In this document: positions 10,557-22,200 of the stretch, piece by piece
Layout: each line of letters opens with the position of its first letter
How positions within the stretch are numbered: the first letter of the stretch is position 1
NCBI GenBank assembly: GCA_001414485.1
Contig: LLEY01000011.1
Span: 62,001-126,000, forward strand
Direction of reading: 5' to 3'
Origin: Calycina herbarum
Lineage: Eukaryota > Ascomycota > Leotiomycetes > Helotiales > Pezizellaceae
Length of the DNA stretch: 64,000 nt
Position numbers and translations under genes: made by a program
Notes under the pieces: model-generated
Told to the model about the DNA's origin: nothing
The model's input: only the letters and a program-made list of their open reading frames with translations
Database searches by the model: none

Positions 10557-11697
10557 ATGCTCTCTGGCTCATATTCGACGGAGTGGTTCTCCAGTGAACA
10601 AAAGCATGCAGGTGCAAATAGCCGACATTTGGAACTTCTTGAACAATTTTTCGCCGCAAACAAAGGGGAAATATCGCTCAGACAACTGGCACACAATCTC
10701 GTAGTCGAAGGAGATTACAACAATCTCTGGGGTACTCTTTTACGTGGGGTGAGAAAATTTCCACAGCTAACCGGAGATGATCGGTTGGCAGAGCTATCTT
10801 TCGAGACACTTCTAGGAATTGGAGCGTATACATCTTGCTCAAGCAAGGTGCTCATGGCTCCATTTCTGAAAGCGCTTACTGAAGATTTCTGGGGTTCGTA
10901 CTCAATTTTCAATCACACAATTCCTCGCTGATACCGTGGTCTTAGGTGCTTCTGCCCCACATCGAACCCCAGATTCCTATGATCAACAGTGGCTAAATCT
11001 CAACACCTTTGCGGCAAGACTATTTATGCACTGGAGTTTTCCGCAGTCGCCAATTCATACGCTTCAAGGAGCAGCAGGCTACACGCTTGTTGATGCATTG
11101 GAGCAACACCCATGGACAGATTTCCCACTACTTGAGAGAGAATCAGGACCTATGGACAATGGTTCAGTTTTATCTGCGGACTCCTCCAAAAACTCTTATA
11201 CACATTCTTCCTGCGGTTCTTCTGCGACACCTTCTATGGGCCCTCTTCTACCCCGTACGTCTTTCTCAACAGTACCTTATACTAATTTACTTGATTCCTA
11301 TGGCATCCTCGAGCTTAAAGACGTTGGGCTCCTCAACAACACTATTCCGGCGGCCGCCATCTGGATAAAAAAAGCGGGGGAGAGACTTTACGAATTGTCT
11401 GGTGACATGGACTACGGTACATTCTTTGAGATTCCCGAAGATTGGCAACGTTCAGACTTTGGTGACGAGCTCGGATGGTCGAAAGAGAGGTTTGGGTTTT
11501 GGAAGGAAAGATTTGAGCTGATCAGCAACCTGGAGGCGGAACCTGTTACTCAAGTCACTCGAGATTTGGCAAAAGAAGCAGCGAAAACCATGCAGGATAT
11601 TGAAGAGAATCCCAGATCCTGTGAACCATGGGAGTTTACTGGATACGAAACGAATCTGTTGATGGTTCACTTTGTATCGGGAACACAAAGTAATTGA
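10557..11697 (+). CDS. DUF3632-like cytosolic protein of unknown function
   Basis: Exon 1 is 10557-10893 and exon 2 starts at 10946 (52-bp intron with a GTTCGT donor and a CTGAT branch); the gene ends at 11697. A further in-frame 66-bp intron at 11255-11320 is likely (GTACGT donor, TACTAA branch), giving about 340 aa; without it the product is 362 aa. The architecture resembles the fungal DUF3632 family: an N-terminal helical part with NNLWGTLLRGVRKFPQL, a middle WLNLNTFAARLF, then PAAAIWIKKAGERLYEL, and a tail FGFWKERFELISNL followed by TRDLAKEAAKTMQDIE. The function of the family is unknown. The stretch between about 11,130 and 11,250 reads as Ser-rich low complexity and may hide another intron or a frame error. 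The gene converges on the epoxide hydrolase, leaving 77 bp between stop codons. Confidence 0.65.
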
Positions 11698-11774
11698 TGA
11701 CAGGTTCCATAGCTAGACCCCCTTTAGAAAATAGCATAACACACTTTTCCTTATAAAACCGAGTTTGAATATTC

Positions 11775-12958
11775 TCAGTTAATGACAGAAGATTCCTCCA
11801 AACTCTTCGCGAAAGAAGCCAAGTGTCGATTAACTTCATCTGGTACCTCAAGTTGAGCCCAATGCGCAGAACTCACTTCTTCAACTCGCACATCCCGATA
11901 CCACTTGCTTCCCATCATCGTTGCCTTGGCAGGAAAGAATTTATCATCGTTCGCAACCACTACCAAAGCCGGCACCGTAACATACATTTTGTCTTCTGCT
12001 AAGTTGAGGTGGTGAGTAGCATCGATATTGGCTATTGCCGATTTATACCTGAGGGGGAAAGGGTTAGCCGAGTCAAAAGGGCGCGATATTGGGAAAGTAA
12101 TCTACCAATTACAAGGGCCATGATATCCTTTCATTTTCAAGATCTCATGATGTTTCTTGATTTCTTCATCACTGAGCCAGCTAGCGAAAGGAGGCAAAGG
12201 ACCCTTGCTTTCCATCCATTTCTCCAACGCTCCCACAGGGCCCAAATGCTCTTTCCAAAGTTCGGAATCTTGGGGGTAAATGATGTTTGTAATTCTCTCC
12301 GGCTGCAAAGTTCGAAGGTTAGAAAAAATGAATCTGAAGATAATAGATAGAAAGATATGCCTTTACATCCAGAATTTTTCCAGCATCGGGTTTGTTGAAA
12401 AAAGTCCAGTATCCCAAAAGCGGATAACCGAAATTAGCTGTTGTGAAAGCATTTACAGCCTCCACATCGAAAGGTTCAGTCGTGGGTTCTGTATAACCTG
12501 TAGCCACAAAGACGGCAGCGAGTAGCTTCTCTGAATGCCATGTGTTGAATCGAGATAAAAGTCCAGAACCCCTTTATTGAAGTTTAGCGAGGATTTCTTT
12601 CTTTCAGAGCAACAGAGGGTTCATACCAGTCATGGCCGACTGCAATGATCTTCTCCAGCTTTTCGTGCTCTAAAAGCTCCGCAATATGATTTGCCATTCG
12701 TTTAAACTCATATGCTTCTACCTCTACTGGTGCATCGGTCTCCCCGTAACCAAGAAGGTCAGGAGCGATGACTCCATAGCCGAGGGAGGAAAGGAATGGG
12801 ATTTGGTGACGCCAATCAAAACTTGAACTTGGCCAGCCATGAAGTAACAAAAATGTTGGTTTGGTTGAAATGGCCGGTGAAATATGAACGTACGCGTAAG
12901 TTGTACCATCGGCGAGTGTTACCTTCTGGTTGATGTGAGAGGACGAAGTCGATGCCAT
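11775..12958 (-). CDS. Alpha/beta-fold epoxide hydrolase (335 aa, 4 exons)
   Basis: In reading order the exons are 12958-12627, 12571-12367, 12302-12106 and 12048-11775. The introns are 55, 64 and 57 bp, and the exons sum to 1008 nt. Landmarks of soluble epoxide hydrolases are present: the oxyanion motif HGWP (40-43), the nucleophile Asp110 in AVGHDWG (the G is supplied by exon 2), the acid Asp279 or Asp280 in VVANDDKFF, and the base His307 in SSAHWAQLE. Cap-domain tyrosines occur in LLGYWTFF and in KGYHGPCNWY. The enzyme should open epoxides to diols in the cytosol; xenobiotic or lipid epoxides are typical substrates, and the real one is unknown. Length and intron layout are normal. It is the first gene of a run on the minus strand with the rhodopsin-like gene upstream; no co-regulation is evident. 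Confidence 0.92.
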
Positions 12959-13407
12959 TTCGCAAATTGCTCAATAACTCGATGGTATTTTGATTGAGAG
13001 CAAGTTCATTGAAGAGTACTTCAATAGTGAGTATTTATGTTGATGAAAATGTGTAAAACAACTAGAATATTGGCCAACCAAAAAACAAAATGCTTTCTTG
13101 GCATTGTCGAGGGGGGTCATCACATGACGACGCCCTTCCCTTGACGCCAATGTACAGAACGCCCTGTTTATACCACGCTAGTTTTTATGCAATAAATTCT
13201 TCCCAAACTAAATTATCATACAATCAAATTATCCCTCCATTGTTGGTACCCTTTATCCATTACCTTCCCTGTGTTTTGTGCTATTTTCGAGGTAGAACCT
13301 GGGTCTACTCAATAAGACTGTACTCCTACAGCAATCGAGTCAACTTACCGAGCTGCACCATTTTTGCAGTTATTTATACACGCTGCATTCCAGCAGTCTC
13401 CAATCCA
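12959..13407. other. Intergenic region
   Basis: This is the promoter region of the epoxide hydrolase and the 3' flank of the rhodopsin-like gene. Nothing specific is recognised. Confidence 0.4.
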
Positions 13408-14737
13408 TCAAAAGAAGTTCCCTAACTCGTCACTCCTCTCATGTTCCACACTTCCTGGATCTGATGTGGTGAAATAAATCATCGTTCTAGGGCCGTTACC
13501 CGCCATGCAGGGTATTTGCGTGGGTTTGTATATCGGAAGCGGGTTTCGGGGGAAAGGTTGTGTGGTGGTAAGTCGTGACTTGTTTGTTTGATATAAGCGT
13601 GGAAAGAATCGTTTTATCAGTGGATGAAAAGTTTGGCTACATGCGCAGAGGATCGCGACGTCGACTTCAAGATTAGACCACATGCTCGTGTTTGCATTGT
13701 CGACTAATTTCCACTGGAGTTAGCTCGCTTCAATGATAAGTAGAAGGGTTGCTGTTGGGAACTTACACGCGATATCATCTGAGATTCCAAGGACGTAAAG
13801 ACTGTGTAATCTCAGGATACTCAATATGCAACCGCTAAGTGCAAAGGTTAGAAACACTCTGGGTATTTGTCTCCTAATAACGTGAACTTACAAAGTTCCG
13901 ATTGTAAAGGCAGACATAATCAAAACCTTTTGCTTCAACGGTATTTGGAGTTTCGACAAAATAGGCATCGGAATGACCAAAAATATCAGATCAGAGAAGA
14001 CCTGATAAGTTGCATTGGTGAAGTATCCCGCTTTTTTGTCAATACATTTCCCGGGAATAGCTGGGTTCCAAAAGGCGGCGACAGGTCGACAGGTGAAGAC
14101 TGCCAGAAATGTGGCTTCTATCCCGTATGCCACAGTGATGACTAGTGCAAACCAGACTGCCAATCGTGTTTTGCCAGTTTGAAAAGCTCGCAAATATTGC
14201 AACGCGATGGCGAGTTTAGTTAACCATAAAGACATGATGTAGAGTAAAATAGCTACATATAAACCCTTCGCAACTTTTCTATTAGCTTCATGTTTGGTAT
14301 GTGCGAGAATTAAACGTGTTGATTCCTTACCTTGAGTATCTCTTTGGTATCTTTTATGTGAAGATCGGCGGTATGGATGCCCAACCCATGATTGACTTCT
14401 GGATAATTTTTAGCACCCAGTACTAGTAACATTGGTACCACCAAGATATCATACGATGAATTGTTGCGGGTAACAGTCCGATGGCACAAATCTTCAGACA
14501 GTTAGTACAAGTTTGCAAATACGGACAAGAGGAGGATGTTTTGTGAACACTGACCAGGGATACGATTATTGCCCATTCATCCTTTCCTCCAGACTTAGTC
14601 AAGACAAATCTTGATATCAACCGCAGTATTACAAAAACAAACGCAAGAAAGGTAAATATGATGGTAAGAACGAGATTCCGAAATGCCCGAGGGGCAAGCG
14701 GGGGTTGAACAATCGGTGATACAAGGGTTGAGTTCAT
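13408..14737 (-). CDS. Rhodopsin-like (PTH11/SAT4-type) integral membrane protein (341 aa, 6 exons)
   Basis: In reading order the exons are 14737-14555, 14491-14455, 14398-14331, 14265-13892, 13834-13767 and 13703-13408. The introns are 63, 56, 65, 57 and 63 bp, several with TACTAAC/CTAAC/GCTAA branch sites, and the exons sum to 1026 nt. The protein has the seven-helix plan of the fungal rhodopsin-like domain family: LVLTIIFTFLAFVFVILRL (helix 1), KDEW before helix 2, VNHGLGIH after it, LWLTKLAIALQYLRAF, AVFTCRPVAAFWNP, then GCILSILRL and MWSNLEVDVAILCACSQTFHPL near the last helix. Relatives include PTH11-type receptor-like proteins, but the CFEM domain of PTH11 is absent. Ligand and function are unknown. 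One exon is only 37 nt long, so automated callers may miss it and truncate the protein. Confidence 0.88.
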
Positions 14738-16055
14738 CGCAAATTAAAAAGAATTATAAAACGCTTCATAGGGATTGATTTGAGCAAGTTTAAAGATAGA
14801 AAAGATATGAACGGAAGATGAGATTGCACAATCTGGGAACCGTCTTGTGAATATTTGCCATCATTCTCCGCTTCTTGGCATCCTCGTGCAATAAAGTTCA
14901 CGATTGGGTTTAGTTGCCACATCAAAAAGGGATCACGCAGGTCAACGTTAAGAATGAACAACCAATGAGGTTAATTTTGCAAGTCTGACTGAATAACCCG
15001 GGTGCTAGAGTCGTTATTTCATTTGATGGAAAAGAAAACTTGTAGCCGGGTAAGGTGAACAAGTCCGTGCAGATGAAACAGTCTCGTCTACGGAGGTTAT
15101 GGCAAACTTTGTCTGTGAAACACTCTAAAAACCTCGCGAGACGGACCCAAAGGGTGTATGGACTGTTTCTAACTTATGATGACCAGAGAAAATTCAATGT
15201 GAAATATCTTCCTCAAAGACGAATCAGGTTATAATATATTTAGCTGTTGAGAAAGAGGTCTACCACTTGAAGAATGATTGGAGCATTGAAGCAATTCTTC
15301 CCTGTAATAGTTTGCTGGATTTCTGACACTGTACAAGACCAGTAAAACTAAAAATGGCGTAGTAGAGTACTCGAGTACGATTTTGAATACGAGAACACTT
15401 GAATATAGAGTTTTACTCGACTCACCTCGCTTCATCAGCCCACGGAGGATTAAATAATTGGATTGAAGTATTAATACAGGTCAGCCAGTAAGTTATCTTG
15501 ACGCTAGTTTCCAGGAATTTTCGGCCTCCGAAATAACTTATAAAGTTTAGTACTTGAAAAGGTACTAAACCTGTAGTACGTTTTTTCTGGTTCCTGCATT
15601 TGTTGAAGGATTTCAAGTTGTACGAGAAATATTACTTACTTAGGCAGAGAAAGATGTTGGGTTATGGCAGAGATGATCAGATAATGCTTTGTCGGATTAC
15701 ACTCATGCTTTGTTTCTTCATAGGTTACCATTTTTTCTTCATGTCACGTTTCTACCTTGGGCACTGGCGGGCTTCTATTGGTGCGCTTATTACACTTTGT
15801 GCTGAATTAAAAACAAGTGTCAGATAAAGCAAAAACGTTTCATAGAGCAGATGTTTTCAAAGAAAGAGAATGAATGAGAAACCAATAGCAAATTCCAAGA
15901 GTTCTCGACAAAACACGAGAAATCAAATATAGCTATACCACCTTATGTCATTTAAACCCACACACATATATATTGAAAACTTTCAAGAAACAATTAACCA
16001 ATGTTTACAGCAACCATATATCTAGCAAAGGTACTTCAAGATGGAATACTACAAT
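14738..16055. other. Intergenic region, no supported gene
   Basis: The region is AT-leaning but not RIP-like. Only short unrelated frames occur (up to 75 codons), with no motifs. It holds the promoter of the rhodopsin-like gene on the left and the 3' flank of the dehydrogenase on the right. Confidence 0.45.
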
Positions 16056-17001
16056 CTACCAAGAGAACAACTCATCATCAAAAGACATGAAAGTTCCACC
16101 GGTCTTCTCCCTTGTTGCACCATCAAGCTAGAAATAAAGTCAGCCCGAAAAAGTACACTCAACATACCGAGGTGGAAAAGAGGGGGGCCACAAACCTTGC
16201 CTAACATCCCAGTAATACTCTGCTTCACAGTGACCGGAGCCTTCTCCATCCCATGAGAAGTTGCTCCAAAGTTCCCCATGTCCGTTTCAACCCATCTTTC
16301 AATCAGAAAGTCAGCCCCTCTGATCCCCAATTGCAAATTCCAAAACAACAAATTTGAAGGGCAAAACATACCCAGGACTAATGACAAAAGCAACCAACCC
16401 CTCATTCTCAAAATGAATCTTTCTAACCGCATAATTGACAGCCGCTTTACTCATCCCATAAGCGGTACTTTCAAGTGGCATCTTCGCCATATCGCCAATA
16501 CTACCAATACCCGATGATATAGTTAAAAACACCGGTCCTCCTTCTTTCTTACTTTCCTTCAAAAGAGGCCAGGCTTCTTGGAACAGGGAAAGCGTTCCGA
16601 TGGCGTTGACTTCGAAGTGTTCACGGACTTGGGAAAGAGGTGTGACGGTTGCTGGACCGTAGTAGTTTGAGATTCCGGCGTTGGAGATGAGAATATCGAT
16701 GTGTGTTATTCCGTGGGTGGATAGGGATGCGATTCCGGATTTGACAGATTCTTGAGAACTGACTTCGATTGGTGTGAGGATGAGTTTACTGTTTGGTCCG
16801 GAGGCGAGACTGGTGAGAGATTGAGAGGTTGGAGAGGAGGTATCGCGAACACCGGCGATGATGGTTACGTCTGGTCTTTGCAGTAATGCTTCGACCATTC
16901 CTCGCCCGAGACCTAACTCCGATGTTAGGGAATATTTTTTGAATGGATTTGGGAAGCTCGCCTCGGTTAGCACCGGTGATTAAGTAAACAAGTGGAGACA
17001 T
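16056..17001 (-). CDS. Short-chain dehydrogenase/reductase (250 aa, 4 exons; first intron GC-AG)
   Basis: In reading order the exons are 17001-16962, 16912-16372, 16295-16196 and 16127-16056. The introns are 49, 76 and 68 bp, and the exons sum to 753 nt. This is a classical SDR: the cofactor motif TGANRGLG (9-16) is split by intron 1, followed by NAG (91-93), Asn116, Ser146/147 and the catalytic YGMSK (Tyr165-Lys169), then SPGWVETDMG and a short C-terminus with FMSFDDELFSW. It resembles ketoreductases of the norsolorinic-acid-ketoreductase-like / sniffer group; NADPH is likely, the substrate unknown. Intron 1 begins GCGAGC rather than GT and has CTAAC eleven bases before its end; no GT donor restores the Rossmann motif. 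The third intron has a GTTTGT donor. The 5' leader is pyrimidine-rich on the coding strand. Confidence 0.88.
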
Positions 17002-18395
17002 TTTGGTGAGGAGATTTTTGTTGGTACTTGAGAGGTGATAGAGAAATGATGAGAGGAGCTTCAAGGACGACAAATGAATTGAAGAAGAAAAGGAGATTCC
17101 ACAGAACAATCAAGAACTCTTATATATTTCTCTTTTTCACTAAAAGTGTAAATAGATCATTCGGACTTCGGAACAAGTAGCCTGCCTCAAACGGCACCGC
17201 AAAATCCTTGTACAATGCTAGACCCTGCACATTGCTCAGTAATCAGCCCTACAAACCGATACATTACGAATCTACATTCGATACGGTTGTGCCAAACAAA
17301 GAAGCTTGTTAAAAAAAGCCTCATGCACTTGCAAGGCCTGCCATTTTCTCAATTGGGAAATCTCCTCATCGGACTTCGGTACATGAAGCTTCCGCTGTGC
17401 CACATCGCAGTATGAACCAATCATCCTTGCTCCACAAATAAATTTCCCCGCACCAACTCACCAGATCACTGATCAAGTATAAAGGAAAAGATTTATAACA
17501 AACTTATTGAAGCAAGATACAGGATGAGGCTACTCGACATATGATGCAAGCAGAAAAATTGTATAAGCGACTTGTATTTGTAAGCCAAAAATAGGTACTG
17601 ATGACGATTTCATGCCAACTAATTCAAGTTAGGAAGTAGGTACTTGCACTTGCAGCCGGGAATAACTTTTGAACCCTTCCATCAACAACCCTTTCCAGCT
17701 TGAAGACGTTTAAAGCTCATAGGAAACATCCCAAATATGACGACCAATGGAGTTCAAATGACCGCTAACGCTCGGCTTCTCTCAGCAGTCTAAATCTCTC
17801 AGAAAAAGTTCCAGCGCGCTCGATGGTTGGATAATTAATCGGATATCCAATGGATATCCAGTTGATATATCCATTCCAAAAGGCATGGATAGTTCAATCT
17901 GAAATCTATCAAGCTCCAATCCATTACGTCTGACTTTTCTATATCCATTGGATATTTATGAGTAAATGGATATATGAAACGCGAATAGAAAGTGTACTTT
18001 TAGTATAGGAGAGATAGAAGATTAACATAAAAACTAAGGGTGCCTGTCCACTCAATTCTTTTTCCTTCTCCAGTTTCCACTCAGAATAATTTTCGGCCAC
18101 TTAGAGGCCCCCGGCCCCCTTGAACAAGCCATTGGATCTTAGATCTAATGGTTATACCTAAAACTATTTAGATTGAGTAGAATACATCAAAGAAGTAGTG
18201 GACATCCGTCCATCCGGTGCGCGCAGTGAATAGAATAGAATAGCGTACCGGGTAGTAATTATTTTTACTCTTGAGTAACGAGTTGTTACTCTTACTCTTA
18301 GTCTAAGTAACGTCGGGCCGAGTATCGGAGGCCGGATCGGTGACCAGGATAGTGCTTAAATAAAAACAACAATTAAAGAAAAGAAAAGAGTACTA
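17002..18395. other. Intergenic region between the dehydrogenase and the first transposon nest
   Basis: No gene is recognised. Composition is normal to about 18,350. It holds a cluster of GGATATCC-like inverted repeats (17,830-17,975), and a GAGTAA/TTACTC-rich stretch (18,262-18,310) that also occurs, inverted, on the far side of the nest. Confidence 0.5.
17830..17975. repeat. Cluster of GGATATCCA inverted repeats
   Basis: The palindromic unit ATATCCATTGGATAT and partial copies (GGATATCCAATGGATATCC, TTGATATATCCATTCC, AAATGGATATATG) occur at least four times in 150 bp, in opposed orientation at the two ends. This could be a small foldback or MITE relic. No target duplication was identified. 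Confidence 0.45.
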
Positions 18396-18782
18396 ACGTG
18401 GTTTATTAGGACCCAGGTTATATCAGGACCCCGATCAATTTTCCTGAAATCCTACCCTCTAACTTTAACACGCGTTTTTTGAACCTTCTACCATGTCTAT
18501 TATTACTAAAGAATCAAAAGTCATTCTAGCTATTAAGGCAATTCGAACATCTAAAAAGCTAAGTTAACAGAAAGCTATAAAGATCTACGGAATACCTTAT
18601 TCTATACTTAATAATAGAATAAACAGCCACCTTCCTCTAGCCGACCGTTGACTAGTAAACCTTAAATTATCTAAGGTAGAAGAAGAAGTAATTGTTCAGA
18701 ATATACTTGATATAGATTCTAGAGGGTTTATACCCTAGCTAGCTAGTATAGAAGATATAGCTAATTTTATCCTCGAGTTATA

Positions 18783-19217
18783 TGTCACGAATCACGTGCA
18801 CACGTGATAAGTGAAGACCAGGCGGCGTCCTGACAGGTTAAGCACTATCGGAATACTTTTATAGCAGATAGGGATCGGTTAGGTTAGCTAAGCGATCTAG
18901 GGATTTCCTTTGGTTATAATCACGTGATAAGAGTTCGCTAGACGGGGCGACAGGTCTAGCAGTCTAGCAGCGACGGAGCGACCAAGCTAGCAGGCTAGCA
19001 CGAGGAAGGAAGGTTCTATATATACTAGCACGTCTACTATCTAGATAGGAGCTTTGTACTTAACTTTAGTTATTAATCTTATTATCTTATTTAACATCTT
19101 TGATATAAGTAGCGAAGTTCACTTCTAAGTGAACAACCTAGCGCATTTATACTTCTTACTATATACCAACCTTCGAGACTTAGTTACCTTTGTTTAGTTC
19201 GTTTAAGTTTCGTTACA
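18783..19217 (+). repeat. 5' LTR of chromovirus copy 1
   Basis: It is 435 bp, starting TGTCACGAATCACG and ending TTTCGTTACA (TGT...ACA ends). A TATA-box-like CTATATATAC lies at 19,016-19,025, and the expected start of transcription is about 30 bases later. It differs from the 3' LTR almost only by transitions of RIP type. Confidence 0.92.
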
Positions 19218-19228
19218 CTTTAAGTACC
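19218..19228 (+). promoter_or_regulatory. Candidate self-priming primer binding site
   Basis: The bases just inside the 5' LTR (CTTTAAGTACC) do not begin with the TGG expected for a tRNA primer. TTAAGTAC (19,220-19,227) is the reverse complement of GTACTTAA at 19,056-19,063 in the LTR, about 30 bases after the TATA box, near the predicted mRNA 5' end. This is the arrangement of Tf1/sushi-type self-primed elements. Confidence 0.5.
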
Positions 19229-19252
19229 TACTTAGAAGTAAGATCGCTACTA

Positions 19253-22200
19253 TGTTAGCAACCTCTTTTACTCTAAGAACTACCCTACCAAAGCCAGCTG
19301 TAGACCCCCCAGTTATACTAGTCACTACTCTTTAAGAGGAAGTGAAACTTCCTCTTCCAAAGCTGTTTAATAGCTTACTCGAGAAACTAGCCGAGTTCTT
19401 AATAAAAGCTTCCCTCTACTTAAACTTTTATTATACTTAGTTTAGAAATAAAACTAACTAGGTTATATAGTTGTCTACCCGTCTTAAAGAGGTAGCTTAT
19501 AACTAGTTAGAACTATACTTAGAGGATTACTAGGCAAATAAAATAGTTAAAGGAAAAGTCTCTCTTTAAATATCTAAGAAGACGAGAGATTTGTTTAGAA
19601 ATATTCGAGGGTTTAAGGACAGAATTAACTAGGCTTTTAAAGATGTTAATATAAAAAAGAAGACAGTTAGAGCTTTATATATACTTAAGTAAAAGAGGTT
19701 AGCTACTAAATATACCTTATAATTTTAATAGTACTCTATATAGATAGAATAGAATAATAAAGCATTACGTAAACAATTCTATTATAGACTTAAAGATAAT
19801 ATAAAGAATAAACTCGTATAAGAGGATTTTCTAGACACGTTAAATAAATTAATAAATAATATAATTAGGATTAATAACTATATTTATAAAAGGAATCTAG
19901 AGAAGAAAGGAAGTTATAGTTATTAATATAAAAAGAGTAGATAGAAAGATTATAGAGACTCTATAGAAATTAATACTACCTAGAAATCATAGGTTCTAGA
20001 GAAGGAATTTAAAAAAGAAAACTTTTAAAGAGGAGGACTATTCTAGAAAGAGCGAAATCGTCGACGTAAGTAGAACTTGTATTATAACTATAGTCTTCCT
20101 AGCTATAAAGTAAATAAGTATAGTAAGAAGAAAGACTCTAAAGGGAAGCAAGCTAACGCTACTGTCTAAAAAGAAGTAGCTTTACTAGAAAAAATCGAAC
20201 TTATAGACGAAGAACTCGAGGCTAGAGGTTATAGTACGTAAATTAAAACAGACGCTATAGATATAATAGCAGACGCTATATACTTATAGCTAAATAAAGG
20301 AATTAAGTTATAAGTTAGTAAGGTATAAGATACTAATAATAATAAGAATCTATTACTTAAAGAATATTATAATATATAGTTAGAAATAGATTACGAATTA
20401 CCTCTTTAAGTAGAATATAAATCACTACTATTAACAAGTTTATTAGAGTTATTAGAATTAATATCTAACTTATTAGAGGTAGATCTAGGAATATATAAGC
20501 TTAAATAAGACAAAACATAGGTATTTATTAGAACCTTTAAAAGAGGGAATAGATAGGTATATATAGAAAACTAGAAACCTAATTTCTAGAGCCTATATTC
20601 TACTTAAGGAATTAACTCTACTATTTTAACTACTTATAAAATAGTTTAAAATAAATAAGATAAAATAACTTTAGTAAGTCTTATTACTAGAAGGGAAACT
20701 ATCGAATTTAAAGAACCTAGACTAAAATAAGTAGTATCTAGTAAGCTATCTAGTATACTTAAGATAGGAGATATTTAGATAGTTATAGATATATAAGAAG
20801 AAACTAGCTTATAGTAATAGCAGGGTTCTAACAACTTTATAAGACGCTTTAAAACTAGTTTTTTAGGTACGCTATTTAATAGCGTAGAAACTATACTAGA
20901 AATAGGAGGCTAGTATACTATAGTTACTTTAGTTAGAAAAGTTAGAGTAATATTTTAGGAATTAAAAAGTAGAAAATTATTTAGTATAATCTTCTAGAAG
21001 ATAAACGAATATAATATAGACTAAGAAACGGAGTTAGTATAGAGAGAACTCTACTAACTAATAATTAGAGAATTAAACGCTATCTCTAGAGAAAATTAAC
21101 TTATAGTAATAGCGAAGATAAGAGGAAAGGAACTCCGAGTCTTAATTAATTTAAAAGTAATAAGTAATTTCCTTTCTCTAATAGCTTAAAAGAAGCTAAA
21201 CGTCTCGATTAAAGGTATAAAGCTATACTACTTAGGAGTGGTTAATAGAATAGACGTTATATATTAGGATAGAATTATCAACTAGTAAACTATTCTAATA
21301 AATATTACTATTAAAGGATACTACTTAGATATATAATTCGATATTATTAAAATAGGAAATAAAGAAGCAATACTTAGTATACTATAGATTAGAGAATATA
21401 ATCTAGATATTAATTAGAAGGCTTAAATAATAACCTTTAGTTAATATAATTATATAGGTTTGTAATTATAACTATAAGGCTAGAACGAGGTTAGCGTCAC
21501 CTCTTCTAAGACGCTAGGACACCTAGCCTAGAGTCCTTCACAGGTTAGTAGGACAGCTAATAACGAAATACCTATATAGTATAGAGAATTTAAAGCTTTG
21601 TTTAAAAACCTAGAAGACTTATAAGCCTTACTAAAACATCGCTTATAAGATTATAAGATTAAATTAAAAGAGGGTTATTATCTCTTAAAGTAGAAACTTC
21701 AGTTATATAACTAAAAAAGCTTTTAGAGAATAGAAAGTTATATAAAGAAAGGTATTAAAAAGGGATATATTAGAAAATCTAAGTTACTAATTACCTTAAA
21801 CATACTTATTATTAAGAAAAAAGACGATCTAGATAAGAGAGTATATATTAATTATTAAGAAGTAAATTATACTATAGTTAAGAACGCTTATCTACTACTA
21901 CCTAGCTAGTACTTATAAGATAAGTTAGGTAAAGTAGTATAATTTATAAAACTAGATTAATAAAACGCTTATAGACTTATATAAATAAAAGTTAGAGATA
22001 AATAAAAGATAGTATTTACTTTACTATTAGGCTTTTATAAATATATAATTATACTATTTAGACTTTATAATATACTAGTTATATACTAGAAATAAAATAA
22101 TAACATTTTAAGAGATCTTCTAAGAGTAATAGTAATCTATTACCTAGATAATATATTAATCTTCTTAGAAAAAGAAGAAGAATATAAGGAATATATTAAA

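Noticed and set aside
13859..13891. 33-bp intron candidate in the rhodopsin-like gene
   Set aside because: Too short for fungal splicing; the acceptor at 13,835 gives a 57-bp intron with a CTAAC branch and the same phase.
17215..17415. 66-codon plus-strand frame after the dehydrogenase promoter
   Set aside because: No motif or supporting signal; lies in the 5' flank of a divergent gene.
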